DNA from: Phymatolithon calcareum
Lineage: Eukaryota; Rhodophyta; Florideophyceae; Hapalidiales
Reading direction: 5' to 3'
Assembly: GCA_977006965.1 (NCBI GenBank)
Contig: OZ345368.1
Coordinates: 310,001-374,000, forward strand
DNA length: 64,000 nucleotides
The position numbers and the translations under genes were made by a program. This document shows positions 21,238 through 31,471 of the stretch, piece after piece. Positions within the stretch are counted from its first letter, which is position 1. Every line of letters starts with the position of its first letter. Under the pieces are notes generated by a model that made no database searches, was not told the origin of the DNA, and saw only the letters and a list, made by a program, of their open reading frames with translations.

Positions 21238-21607
21238 TTCCAATTATCATTGCACCTGAGATACTTTTCGTTGCGCTACAATTCTTCGCTTACATTTTCA
21301 TTCAAGCCGTTGACTTCGGACATTTTCTTCGGACAGTATCAACTGCCAATTACAGCATAGTTCGATTACGGCAGGGCGTTATTTCTGCCACGTAATTAGG
21401 ATGGATGGATGGATTTCTGATTTATTGAAGCTCCCTTAGTCAATTATCATTGCACCTGAGAGACTTTTCGTTGCGCTACAATCCTTCGCTTACGTTTTCA
21501 TCTTGATTTCGGACATTTTCTTTGTACGGTATCAACTGCCATTTCAAACATCTCTTTTTGAATATCGGAAAGTCGTTGCTTGGGCATTAAGTGCTACGTA
21601 ATTAGGA
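21238..21607 (+). repeat. two direct copies of a roughly 165-bp sequence
   Basis: 21238-21402 and 21438-21607 share CAATTATCATTGCACCTGAG, ACTTTTCGTTGCGCTACAAT, TCGGACATTTTCTT, TATCAACTGCCA and the closing CTACGTAATTAGG. They differ by indels. A GGAT run lies between them. Confidence 0.8.
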
Positions 21608-21896
21608 AAGCACTCCTTCTTCTCTGCCTGCCACTCCAGACACGATTCGATTCCACCCGGAGCAAACGCAGTGGCTCTACGATCCCCGAGTCCACGTGAC
21701 GGGCAGAACATTGGGACACCTTTCTTCATTGCTCCCTTGTCTTCTTTTCACGTATGATGTACTGTAATCCCTCAGTGTCGACAACGGAAAAACCCATGGG
21801 AGAAAACTGCCTCGGACTCTTCACGATAAAGAGGCACACCTTGGATTCGAAGATAGGCCGTGCTCTTGATCATAACTTTGCATCTCTCGGATCAGT
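21608..21896. other. no gene recognised
   Basis: Short non-coding stretch before the next minus-strand gene. Confidence 0.35.
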
Positions 21897-22700
21897 TTAC
21901 CACTTGATCGCAAGACCTCTTGACCCTACACTTCCATAGAATTTTTTCAGGATCTCCCTCACTTTTGTGTGGGCACCTGTCAATTTCCGTAGCTCTTTTT
22001 TTCGTCTCAGAATTGCTACTCCTCTTCTGTTGAGCCCACCGACACTGTCAATAACGTCATAATAGTCTAGAATTGCGCGGTATCCTTCTTTCGTGCGCTC
22101 GGAATCGTGAAGAACAACAACTGAATCCTGCGTCACATACGATAGCGCTTTAATAGCCGCTCCAACGCGGCACCTTCCGTCCACGAGAATAAAGTCCCAG
22201 ATTGGTACATTCAGTTTGTCAATCTCATTTACATATTCACGAAACTCACTATAGGTACCATCACCGCTCCAGGGTTTCGAGTTTGGCACGCAGCGTAAAT
22301 CCAAGTTCCGAATTCGAGCTTCGACAATTCTCGGCTGCATTTTCTTACACCAGGAATGAGCATGCTCGATAGAAACAGCCCGCTCCTGAGCGAACTTTGC
22401 AAAGTTGAGGGTGCTTCCTCCAGAGCCCCACTCCAGGTAGTTTCGCACACCACCAAGGTACCTTAGAATAAGCTCCACCTCAATATCATCCATCAAAATC
22501 TGACCGAGATTTACTTGCATTCTCCGCTCCTCTAAAGATGCGAGTTCCGAAGGTGTCGTCAGTACTGTTGATTTTTTGGAACGTTTACGGTTTTCGGTGT
22601 TTTTGCGGTGACCTCTTGAGCCTTGGTCGCGGTATAGCGAAATCATGATCCCCAATATCAAGAGAAATAAAGTAAAGCTAAGGATTGCATTCGCTTTCAT
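21897..22700 (-). CDS. type II membrane protein with methyltransferase-like domain, paralogue 3
   Basis: 267 residues, nearly identical to the protein at 5281-6078. It has the same membrane anchor at residues 5-22, EWGSGGST glycine loop, WDFILVDGR and VVVLHDSER. Seen differences include WMDD to LMDD before the domain, NSTPY to NSKPW, and a changed C-terminus (GLAIKW). All core motifs are kept, so both duplicates may be active. The 5' flank is shared with copy A up to the MITE site and beyond, so regulation may also be shared. Confidence 0.8.
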   Translation of the reverse strand: MKANAILSFTLFLLILGIMISLYRDQGSRGHRKNTENRKRSKKSTVLTTPSELASLEERRMQVNLGQILMDDIEVELILRYLGGVRNYLEWGSGGSTLNFAKFAQERAVSIEHAHSWCKKMQPRIVEARIRNLDLRCVPNSKPWSGDGTYSEFREYVNEIDKLNVPIWDFILVDGRCRVGAAIKALSYVTQDSVVVLHDSERTKEGYRAILDYYDVIDSVGGLNRRGVAILRRKKELRKLTGAHTKVREILKKFYGSVGSRGLAIKW

Positions 22701-23470
22701 CGTTTCAGCTCACTGTTATGTGAAAAATTCTCCTTTCAGAGAGAAATAATAAAAGAGGAAAGAGCCTTCGAGTTGAAACACATCGCCCGTATCTGATAAT
22801 AAGCAGAGCAAAAGACGAATACCATAACATTTACAGACAGAATAGTACTCTTGGCTATCGCTGAGAAGAGAATGCTGTGTGGCCGGATTCATCTGCTCCG
22901 ATATTAAGGAATACTTGGTCGCATGGGACAGGAAGAAAGACAGCCATTTTTTCGGGCCAAGAGTTCAGAGATAGCATCAGAACGTACTGAATTTTTTAAC
23001 CATGAGGCCCGGTGAAAACTCCAATAGTGCACTCTCGTACTCGATATGGAGAAATCTCCGTACTACAAGTGGGCATGTTTGAGTCGATGTGTTGCCGATA
23101 CTTTCCAACTCGGGGCATGCATAGATTAAAGATATCAGTAAATTAATTCTTGGGGCTAGATTGGACTCTATTGACATAGGCTTTGCTGGGCACCCGTAGC
23201 ACACGTGATTGTACCATATATGTCTGTTCCAAAATACAGTTGAATTGCACGAAGAATTCGGTGCAATAAGTACCGGGACGAGGATTCCGGACATGTTTCA
23301 GGTCCTGTTACGAGACTGCACTTTGGACCGAGTGAGATATTCAATATTCCAAGATGATCTGTATTCTATAACGTATTTCTGTGTGGATTAAGAACGCGGG
23401 ACGGGTATGGGAAGAGGTACCTTGCTGCGCAATCAACGGGACTAAAAGCGTAAGTTGTGACCTCAATTGA
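21900..23470 (-). repeat. segmental duplicate, copy B
   Basis: Partner of 5290-7180. It carries the unoccupied MITE site near 23163-23180 and an extra 45 bp near 22815-22860. The match stops near 23470, close to a LINE-C remnant. Confidence 0.9.
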
Positions 23471-23517
23471 ACTGCACTATTTCACTCGCAAGGAAGCGTA
23501 AGGTTTAAATACTTTAA

Positions 23518-25611
23518 GTGAATACTACTGAGTATGTTGAGACGAACATCACTGCCTCCTACCAACCCCAGAGCCAATCCAAGATTTACAAAAGAACCGA
23601 GCTTGAAAATGACCGGCTTGCCCTCCGAGAAATTAAGACACAAATCCAAAAGAAAGTAAGAAATGCGAAACGTGAGCAGTTTGAAAGATACCTTGATGGA
23701 GTGGAAGAACTGGGTCCCACTGAGGCAGCCAACGTTGCAAGCAAAATTATGAAGTCAAAAACAAGGAGGAAAGGGTCGAACAAGGCAATCGGAGCTCCAG
23801 TACATCCAAGCAAATTCTCTGCGTATATTTCTAATGTGTGCAAGGCTGACAAAGACTGGAATGTGCCACTAAAGGCTTTTACAGTCAACAGGGCAATGAG
23901 GCGGCACATTACTAGGGCATTCAACCGAGCACCAAAAGGGAAGGCGGTCGGCCCTGACGGAGTGGCAGTTGAAATGATGCATGCGAATAAGGAAGCCGGA
24001 TTGAGTATATTGATAGCCTTATGGGAGACATGTGGGAGGCTCAAATGTCTTCCGCGAGCGTGGCGTCAAGCTACTCTGATCCCTCTGTACAAGAAAGGCC
24101 CACCCCATGTTGCAGCGAACTACAGACCTATATCGCTATTAAGTCAAGCCAGGAAAATCATCGATTCCGCACTCGACTCATACATAAGGGAACACTACCG
24201 TTTCAACAGTGCTCAGCTAGGTTTCCGAAAAGACAAGAGCACATATATTGCGATACTCCGGGCAAAATGTGCCATGAAAGATGGGCATCCTTTTGTCGCG
24301 GTTCTTGACCTCTCTGCAGCATATGACAGGGTGCCACGAGACATCCTCATGAAAAGACTCGAACAGAAGCTACCCGACGAAATAACAAGGATGGTGGCAT
24401 ATCTTCTGAAACCCTCGTGGGTTACGTCAGCAGGCGATGATACACGAACATGGTGCATTATCGATCAAGGAGTACCGCAAGGGTCCCCACTGAGCCCGTG
24501 CCTGTACAATATCTTCATGGATACATTCGCGGAAGCGGTCTCCAAGGTCCCCAGCGACGTCTCTGAAAATCCAGCGCAACTGTTCGCTGACGATGTCCAG
24601 CTGCAATCAAAGGATGGAGAAGGAATGCAGAAGCTGCTTGATATAGCGACTACCTGGGCGCAGGAAAATGGTATGAGCTGGAACACAAAGCCAGGAAAGA
24701 GCGAGATCCTTAAATACAAGGGACTCAGGAAACACACCTTCCACATTGCGGGTCGAGTTCTTCATCAAGCTTGGAGGCTCTCGTATCTCGGTATAAGCAT
24801 GAACCACAAAGGCGTAACAGACGACATGGCGTTATCAAGAGTACGAAATGCAGTGGGGTGCACACACAAACTGCGGGACATTGGAGTCAACGTTCGAGGC
24901 TTTCAGCCTGTGACATGCATTAGAATCTTCAAGTCGCTTATTTTGCCAAAGTGGGAGTATGCACTCCACGTCACGCCTCTGACAAATCGATTACAATCAG
25001 CAATCGAATCTGCAGAAGGTTTATTCTTCAAGTATGTTTTTGGGACATATGCCCAGCACCGCCATGGAAGAATGCGAGTTCTGTGCCGACTAGAACTACC
25101 TGCCATGAGGAGAAGACACCAAGCAGAAAGGTTCTCTGCGAGTCTAGTGAAACAGAAGAAGCGCCTCGACGAAGCAGATGAGTATTCTGGGAGAAATGAA
25201 GATATTAAGGAGGCAACCAAGGACATAGAGTGCCTCAAGAAATATGAAGATCTGCAGCAAGCTCTCGACAAAGCCAGGGAGGGCTCAGTCTCAAAGAAAG
25301 GGCGACGAAAAAAAAGCATTGAGTTATGGGCAGAGGAAGAAGAGGGAAGATCGCTCGAGATACCAACTGATTCGAACAATCTACCGATGGTTCTCCGCGT
25401 AAGAGAAAGGTCTACACGGTTGCGATGCCTACGGCTGATATTCAATAGAGCACCTCTTTGGAGAAAATCAGTACTTGGTGCATACTTTGGTTTCACAGCC
25501 GTGATTGAGCTGGTCGCGCTCCAACGCACTCTATCTTCATCCAAGATTAGTCCTGAAATTGAATATGAATGTAAGCGACTCACTGGAGCACTTGTTGGGA
25601 GAGAAATATGA
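23518..25611 (+). CDS. LINE-A reverse transcriptase (open frame, chimeric start)
   Basis: A long uninterrupted reverse transcriptase frame of 697 codons. The first 21 codons are flanking LINE-C DNA; LINE-A sequence starts at 23580. The linker (RNAKREQFERYLDGVEE) is followed by RT palm entry KGKAVGPDGVAVEM, NYRPISLLSQARKI, VLDLSAAYDRVPRDI, PQGSPLSP (320-327), the catalytic FADD (356-359) and WRLSYLGISMNHKGV. The long C-terminal region contains a conserved basic block LRLIFNRAPLWRKSVLGAYF and ECKRLTGALVGREI. No RNase H is present. The RT looks intact, but without the endonuclease the copy should not move by itself. Confidence 0.9.
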   Translation: MNTTEYVETNITASYQPQSQSKIYKRTELENDRLALREIKTQIQKKVRNAKREQFERYLDGVEELGPTEAANVASKIMKSKTRRKGSNKAIGAPVHPSKFSAYISNVCKADKDWNVPLKAFTVNRAMRRHITRAFNRAPKGKAVGPDGVAVEMMHANKEAGLSILIALWETCGRLKCLPRAWRQATLIPLYKKGPPHVAANYRPISLLSQARKIIDSALDSYIREHYRFNSAQLGFRKDKSTYIAILRAKCAMKDGHPFVAVLDLSAAYDRVPRDILMKRLEQKLPDEITRMVAYLLKPSWVTSAGDDTRTWCIIDQGVPQGSPLSPCLYNIFMDTFAEAVSKVPSDVSENPAQLFADDVQLQSKDGEGMQKLLDIATTWAQENGMSWNTKPGKSEILKYKGLRKHTFHIAGRVLHQAWRLSYLGISMNHKGVTDDMALSRVRNAVGCTHKLRDIGVNVRGFQPVTCIRIFKSLILPKWEYALHVTPLTNRLQSAIESAEGLFFKYVFGTYAQHRHGRMRVLCRLELPAMRRRHQAERFSASLVKQKKRLDEADEYSGRNEDIKEATKDIECLKKYEDLQQALDKAREGSVSKKGRRKKSIELWAEEEEGRSLEIPTDSNNLPMVLRVRERSTRLRCLRLIFNRAPLWRKSVLGAYFGFTAVIELVALQRTLSSSKISPEIEYECKRLTGALVGREI
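23520..23579 (+). mobile_element. LINE-C 3' region, left piece
   Basis: In frame this reads HHCLLPTPEPI, which matches QCVRPTPESI in the LINE-C copy at 36.3 kb. The sense resumes at 25739 after the LINE-A insertion (LGDVPDLDVQAAV). Confidence 0.75.
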
Positions 25612-25728
25612 ATCAAGGATATACTGAACAGTCAAACTACGTGAGCTTAGAAAATCGTGCGAAAGCGGCCCTGTTACTCTTCAAGAGAGGCCTTGGGAGC
25701 TTTTAAAATAAATCAACACATATCCCCC
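23580..25728 (+). mobile_element. LINE-A, best-preserved copy, 5'-truncated
   Basis: A 2.15-kb LINE-A insertion in a LINE-C tail. The target duplication AGAGCCAATC lies at 23570-23579 and 25729-25738 (possibly one to four C longer). The 3' end shows the family signature GGGAGCTTTTAAAATAAATC and ends in ATATCCCCC with no poly(A). The endonuclease domain is missing, so the copy was truncated on arrival. Confidence 0.92.
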
Positions 25729-25738
25729 AGAGCCAATC

Positions 25739-25850
25739 TTGGGCGACGTCCCAGACCTCGACGTGCAAGCTGCAGTCAAACTCGCAACAAATAGATTAGA
25801 ATGGAAGTGTTGCGAGCCCCACAAGGGGAATACGCAAAAAGAATGAATGG
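25739..25850 (+). mobile_element. LINE-C 3' end, right piece
   Basis: Continues the LINE-C protein C-terminus (LGDVPDLDVQAAVKLATNR) and ends with AAAAAGAATGAATGG, the GAAT-type tail of the family. It is separated from 23520-23579 by the LINE-A insertion. Confidence 0.8.
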
Positions 25851-26119
25851 TGAGACGAAACGGGAATGACATCGTAGAGGAAAAACTTAGGTGAAACGTC
25901 GTCACGGTACTTTACGACCGATGGAGTTTCTTTCTCTCTTTTATTGCTGGATATCTGAGCTACATGTAGTGTACGGTACTCAACATCTAGGGGGCTCTAA
26001 GATCCTCCTGGACGGGTCTCATTTTGGGTACTCGCGTAACTGTTTGTTGTGCGTAATGCGGCACATCACAACACGGCGACATCCGTGTGCCCTTCGCGGA
26101 ACGTAATTCAATTCTTGTT
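25851..26119. other. no gene recognised
   Basis: Short unassigned stretch before the tRNA-like sequence. Confidence 0.3.
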
Positions 26120-26225
26120 TGTGACAGGACTCGAACGGGCGACCTCAATTTTCCTGCCGGTATCATACAGAAATATTCGCACAGGTGCGCGGAGGCAGTT
26201 CTACCGTTATACCACCGGTGGCCGA
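26120..26225 (-). other. tRNA-like sequence with Pol III A and B boxes (degenerate)
   Basis: Read on the minus strand there is an A-box-like TGGTATAACGG and, about 70 bases on, a B-box-like CGTTCGAGTCC. A CTGCC/GGCAG stem could be an anticodon stem with extra loop sequence. The T-stem and acceptor stem do not pair, so this is not an intact tRNA. It may be a tRNA-derived SINE head or a tRNA pseudogene. Confidence 0.35.
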
Positions 26226-26399
26226 TGGAGGTTCGCAATGGTGAAATTGATGAGGCTGACCTTCGAGTGAGATGTGGAAAAGATGAGTCTTCGTACCAGT
26301 ACGAGCCTTTCCGCATAGTGCGCCTTGCCCGTATAGTGGTGAAACCGTGAGGTTTTTTGAAAATAGTTATATAAAAAGTTACAGATACTGCCAAAAATC

Positions 26400-26612
26400 T
26401 TACTTTCAAGATCTCAAGCCGTTGCTTCAGACGAATACCTGGTCCGCCAGATGCTGCTACAATGCGTCATAACAACTCTAGAATTAATCTTCGTGACGTA
26501 CCTGGACTAGACGTGAAAGCCAGAGTCAAGGACAAGATGGTGCAAAACCTTAGGCCCTCGAATTGCTGCTAGCCCCACTAGTGAAAAAGGCAAAAACTGA
26601 ATGAATGAATCC
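26400..26612 (+). mobile_element. LINE-C 3' end fragment
   Basis: Contains EYLVRQMLLQCV and a degenerate form of the DLPSLDVQ region, then CCTCGAATTGCTGCTAG as in the 36.4-kb copy, and ends in an AATGAATGAATC tail. Confidence 0.75.
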
Positions 26613-29389
26613 TCTGCCAAGTTCTGAGTGCACTTGCAGTTGACTTTAACTCCAGTAAGAGGCAGTGAAGAACGTCCGGGGATTTGTTTCGGAGCCCAAA
26701 TCCGGAAAAATTCCAGAGATATCGCAGAAGAGTTTCTACCTTTTTGATCTCTTTGTGCCGTTCTGTTAATACAAATGAGTTTCCCTTTCACTTGTGCGAT
26801 CGTTCTACAGTATTAGCACAATTTCGAGCCCTCTTTGGCAAGCATTAAGCTGAATCGAACGAGCGTGCTGAGATGGCACAGGCATTTTGAAAAGGTACTC
26901 GCATTGGCTCTTTCTTACTGTCCCATGTTCCATGTCCCGTTCTCTATTGATATAGACGGGGGATTTATATGGGCACCTTTGGATTCATGCGTATTCACCC
27001 CTGAAGATATAACTTCTGTTCTCTATAAAATATTGGGTAAGTAAGCTCGACTGCTACTCGGGAGTGCCAGGGTCATGGGCAGTGCATCAATTTGGAAAGA
27101 GACAGACCACGTAAACTAAAACTTCCTGACTGTTCCAGAATTTTAGAATCTGTGCCTTCCGTCAATTATGATGAGCATCAATATCTGGAAATTCCGCACC
27201 TGCATATTCACTGTGTTCTTTGCCGTTCCTTCTTTCTACTGTTCTGACTATGTCATCCAAATGTGTGTACTCACATATTATCTCTTTTCAGCGTTGGTGG
27301 TGTGGTGCAGTGTGGCAAATCTCTTGTAGAGTTAAAGAGCAAATTCAGTGAGAGACATAGCGGATGCGCCGACTGATCCGACACTCACCAATACCTGCAA
27401 ATAGTATGTGTGACTTAACAATGGATACTCCCAAAGAGTGCAATTACAGTGGCGTGTTTGGTTCAGTACTGTACACTAAACCATACTGTAGTACTGTATA
27501 CTGTTCAGCAACTTGCACAACTTATTCCACATGGCCCACCAATTTGATTTGCTGCGAATGCAATGGTCCTTTGACTGTATACAGTACAGTAAATCCAACT
27601 TATTTTGTGCGTATACGCTGAAATGCTATTGGCCCTTTTCGACATGGGACACGTACCCTTTAAGTTCCGTCTAGGAAATGCTTCCAAAGCGCTCTCGCGC
27701 GAAAGAAGAGTATTTTCACTCGTGTAGATAGCGTGCTCCTGTCGGAACGTACACATGACGTGCCTTCCGAGACGGCATGGGATTTTCTATCAGTCCACCG
27801 TTGAAACAGCTGGAGGAGAGTGCGACCTTATTGGTTCGAAGAGGACTGTTCCTCTTCGCAAGATCAACAATACCTATATAGAATAGCTGCATTTAAAAGG
27901 AATCCAATAATCTCGACAGCAAGTAAAGTGGAGCAGCACGAAGCAAATCTAGTAGCGTGCTCTATCGTAGTGAGCTAGACAGCATTCAGAGCGTTATGCG
28001 AAATTTTGTTTGCATTGTACGAAGTCTACTCTTTTTGGCCTTTCGTACATAATTCATGATTGTGCACAATCAACGACGAGTCTGGTCGAAATGTTTTTGC
28101 ATTGTTGCATAGATTTGCATTCTGTGCTCCCAAATCTGAGGCTAGCCTTAGTTTTCTCGATTATTTTCTATTCATTGCGCCATGAAGAACTGATGCTTCC
28201 TTTAGGTTGGGCTATTAACAAATAACTGATTCTGTTCTTGCGTACATAGATTATAGAATGCCTCTTGATAAGAGTACCCCTGTCGGAAAGGAAATGCAGA
28301 GGGTCTTGAGAGGTACAAACTTTACTTGCGTAGGCAAATTTGCACATGCAGTCTCGGAGGTCTTCGACGAGCGGAGTAGCAGATGCGTGTTGGCGAATTG
28401 CGTCGATAATGGACGGCTTTTGCAGCAAGATAATGTTACAATAATCCCATGGCGTGAAATGCACCAAATATCTCAAGTTGCAGGGTCAATTTGGTTGCCG
28501 AAATGACGATGATAAGCGGCGGGGTTTGAATATATGGCGAAGCGCGTGTAAACAGGATGTATTCGTGTGAGAGTGCATATTCCAGCTGATGATCTGTCCC
28601 TCAGAGGGGGAAAGAGAGCAAAGCAGTCGGTCTGCTTTAATTGTGGTGGTCGGCAGCTCACTTTGGGGTTGTGCACAACAATGTGCGTGCCGTGATGTTT
28701 AGTTTGCCTTGTTTTGTTTGTTGAAGTTGACAACGTTAGAGGTGTTTCCGACATGCACATATGCGCACAAGGACCACTACAGTATATCTTCAATTAATAC
28801 TGTAGAGTTCGATTTACAAGGACACGTCGAGGTATTGAACTGGTGTTGGGCAGGCCAACGAAATGGTCACAAATGTTTGTAGCGTATTACACCTGCAGGG
28901 CAGACCAGCGGATCATTGATGATCAGTCGGTCAGTTTGGATGTTCATACAATTGAGCATCATCATGATGATCACGTCATGCAGGATTGAAAATGAGTGGA
29001 ACATGCGTTTGCGCTAATGAGAACAGCCAATGGATGGTGTGGAAATGTAGTGTCAAAAAGAGTTGAGCACTTTTCAGGGCGTGGACAAATTTCAGATACG
29101 GATCAACCATTCGCTTATTTCTTTGATGATGCCAAGAACAATACAGTAGGTCCAAAAAAACCTCCGGCTTGCCAACAACGCCCATGACAGTGCACCAAAA
29201 TACACAACGCATCCTTGACATCTCCCCACTACATCTCTATGATCAGTGTGGTGCGCTGTCGAGGTAAAAGCTCACCTTCAGTGCGGTCGGTGCCGCTCCT
29301 TTTCAAACGTTTACTCGCAACCTTCTGTCGACACCGGTGTGTTCCTCCATCTCCACCTTCCGGTCCGGCGGTTGCGGTCATCGCCTGCA
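26613..29389. other. gene-poor stretch
   Basis: No coding region is convincing over 2.7 kb. It contains a tight cluster of TACTGTAC/TACAGTA motifs (27464-27592). The upstream region of the next gene contains GATCATCATGATGATCA-type runs near 28960. Confidence 0.4.
27464..27592. promoter_or_regulatory. cluster of TACTGTACAGTA-type motifs
   Basis: CAGTACTGTAC at 27464-27474, TACTGTAGTACTGTATACTG from 27484, and ACTGTATACAGTACAGTA near 27575. It is the densest run of this motif in the window, with no gene beside it that I can recognise. Confidence 0.35.
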
Positions 29390-31183
29390 ATGCCGCCCTT
29401 GACATTAACGGCCGTGTCCGCGAGGCAGTCGTCGCCGCTACTTCCGAGTCAGGGCTGGCATGTCGTCTGGATTGCCTTCGCCACCATTCTCCCATGGACA
29501 ATAGTCGCCATCTTCGACGCCATCGACTCGCGCTACCGCCGTCTGCGCATTGTCGCACTCCGTCTTGTGCTCTCAACAGGCTGCAACGTCATTGCCTACA
29601 TCGTTGGCACCTTGTTTGTCCTCGAGCTCGTCAAAGTGTCCCGAGCGGAGAATGCCGGAAAAGATTGTACGAAGAAAAGTTCAAATTGTGAGTACGACCG
29701 CTTTGACGAGATTGCTACCTTCCTCGTTCTCCTCTTGTTCAACCTCTGGTTCGTCATCCGTAACATCCGCGGCTGGGTTCAGTTCACGTCACTTTTGCGT
29801 CTACGCCCTCTCTTCATTCATATGCAAAAGGGCTTTGCGGACGCCGCTGCGCCGCCATTCCCTCTCAAACCCGCCGGTATCATCCGTCCCCCCTCCGGCC
29901 GCCGCGCTTTCACTACATTTGAAGACTTTCCTGCCGTGCATCCATCCCCGCTTGTCGACGGCATTTCTCTTATTAAAATCTCCGACCGTCTCATCAATAA
30001 CGACCTTGACACTCGCACACCTTTTCTCAACCCTTTAGTACCCCGTGGACACAACTGGCAGATTGCAGGCTGGCGTGCATGGTGGACTCAGGACTGTCGC
30101 GATGCCCGCCATGTCGAGGCTGACCCCACCTACGATGTCACGGTATGCGCTAACCGCGCCCAAGACTTGCCCGCGGAGGGCCCACGTTGGCCGCTCAACC
30201 CGAAGGAGGAGGTACATCACCCGACCGACCACGGCATCATCGCGCGCGACGACCGCGAGGCATGGCTGGCAGCCCTAGTCAAGTACGGCAATTTAGAAGG
30301 ACAGCAGGACACCCGTGGACAGGCTAACGAAGACCTCTTTCATCTCCATGATCGCACCGGTGTGGCAACCCTTGTGAAGGAAAAAACCAGGTTTCCACCT
30401 CATCGGATGTCGTCCCTTTGGTATTCCACGTCAAGGTTTGAAGATGTTTATGCAGCTGTAGCAGCGGAGATTAATGATCTCAATCCTTGCACATTGATGC
30501 CATCTTCATTTGTAATGTGGAAAGAGATCGCAGTTGACATTGCAAAGAGACTCGATGAACCTATGTATCTCTCCGGAGACAGTCTCTGTGTTTATGCGGG
30601 AGAGCTTGCTGCAACATCAGTTCTCCTTTCACACTTCCCCTACCAATACCATTCACTTGTGGAGCGTGTGTACCAAGACGGCCGATCGGCAAGATGGACA
30701 TTTGGATGGTCTGGCCTATTGTCTTGCTTTTCGAACCTCTGGACAAGACAACGAGTCTTTCTCGCCATGCTCAATGGGCTCTCATTGTTGGCCATAAAGT
30801 CTGCTAACACCGTCGCCGAAATTGAACCTTGTGTGCGGGCAATGATGGTGGGATACGCGAGCTTTGCCGTAAGTGACCGTGCAGTAGGAAAGAGAATTGC
30901 GCAGGCCAGAAAGGCTGAACTTTTGCAGCGATATCTATCAAATCGGGGAAAGACTTGTCGCGGATCGGGGCTTTGCGCAACCCGAATGGCATGCAAAATC
31001 CTCAGAATTCCGGCTGAGGCCTCGCATATGGACGGACTGCCAGCTTTCTCCACTGGTTGGGCCAATGAATTCATGGCTGCACAACCGGGGTCACAAAAGC
31101 CGGAATACGGTGGTACACATAATGAAGTTGAAGAGCGAGAAGGGTCGAGTAATGCTTGGCGGTACCCCGATTCCCGTGTGTAA
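29390..31183 (+). CDS. multi-pass membrane protein of unknown function
   Basis: The open frame extends upstream to 29246, but the methionine at 29390 (MPPLTLTAVSARQ) is the more natural start, giving 597 residues. Three hydrophobic segments lie in the N-terminal third: WIAFATILPWTIVAIF, VIAYIVGTLFVLELV and FLVLLLFNLWFVI. A long soluble region follows (WTQDCRDARHVEADPTYDV, a Trp/His-rich middle), and a weaker hydrophobic stretch (VFLAMLNGLSLLAI) lies near the C-terminus. I recognise no family. It is uninterrupted over 1.8 kb and a possible AATAAA signal lies at 31319-31324, 136 bp after the stop, so it is likely a real host gene. It is convergent with the NYN nuclease gene. Confidence 0.7.
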   Translation: MPPLTLTAVSARQSSPLLPSQGWHVVWIAFATILPWTIVAIFDAIDSRYRRLRIVALRLVLSTGCNVIAYIVGTLFVLELVKVSRAENAGKDCTKKSSNCEYDRFDEIATFLVLLLFNLWFVIRNIRGWVQFTSLLRLRPLFIHMQKGFADAAAPPFPLKPAGIIRPPSGRRAFTTFEDFPAVHPSPLVDGISLIKISDRLINNDLDTRTPFLNPLVPRGHNWQIAGWRAWWTQDCRDARHVEADPTYDVTVCANRAQDLPAEGPRWPLNPKEEVHHPTDHGIIARDDREAWLAALVKYGNLEGQQDTRGQANEDLFHLHDRTGVATLVKEKTRFPPHRMSSLWYSTSRFEDVYAAVAAEINDLNPCTLMPSSFVMWKEIAVDIAKRLDEPMYLSGDSLCVYAGELAATSVLLSHFPYQYHSLVERVYQDGRSARWTFGWSGLLSCFSNLWTRQRVFLAMLNGLSLLAIKSANTVAEIEPCVRAMMVGYASFAVSDRAVGKRIAQARKAELLQRYLSNRGKTCRGSGLCATRMACKILRIPAEASHMDGLPAFSTGWANEFMAAQPGSQKPEYGGTHNEVEEREGSSNAWRYPDSRV

Positions 31184-31471
31184 ACTATAGTAGATTCAAC
31201 ATCATAACTACCAGGATTTAATTGTTAGTGCTTACTCTCGCACTCGTACCGGCGCATTACTGCTCCTGCTACCAAATGCGATCTCTATTTAACTGCAGTG
31301 CTCAGAGGTTGCTCAAACTAATAAAGCGCACCAGAGCTTATTTGATTGCTCCAGAGCGCACAATGCTACAGTTGTAGCACTAAGCAATACTCAGGAGCTC
31401 CGCGACCCTCTTCGCCGCCTGTACATCAAAAGCAGATGTGGAACAATGCTGCCGCAAATGCACGAAGACCG

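Noticed and set aside
23518-23580. Methionine at 23518 as the native start of the LINE-A protein
   Set aside because: The first 21 codons lie outside the LINE-A target duplication and belong to LINE-C; the start is an accident of insertion.
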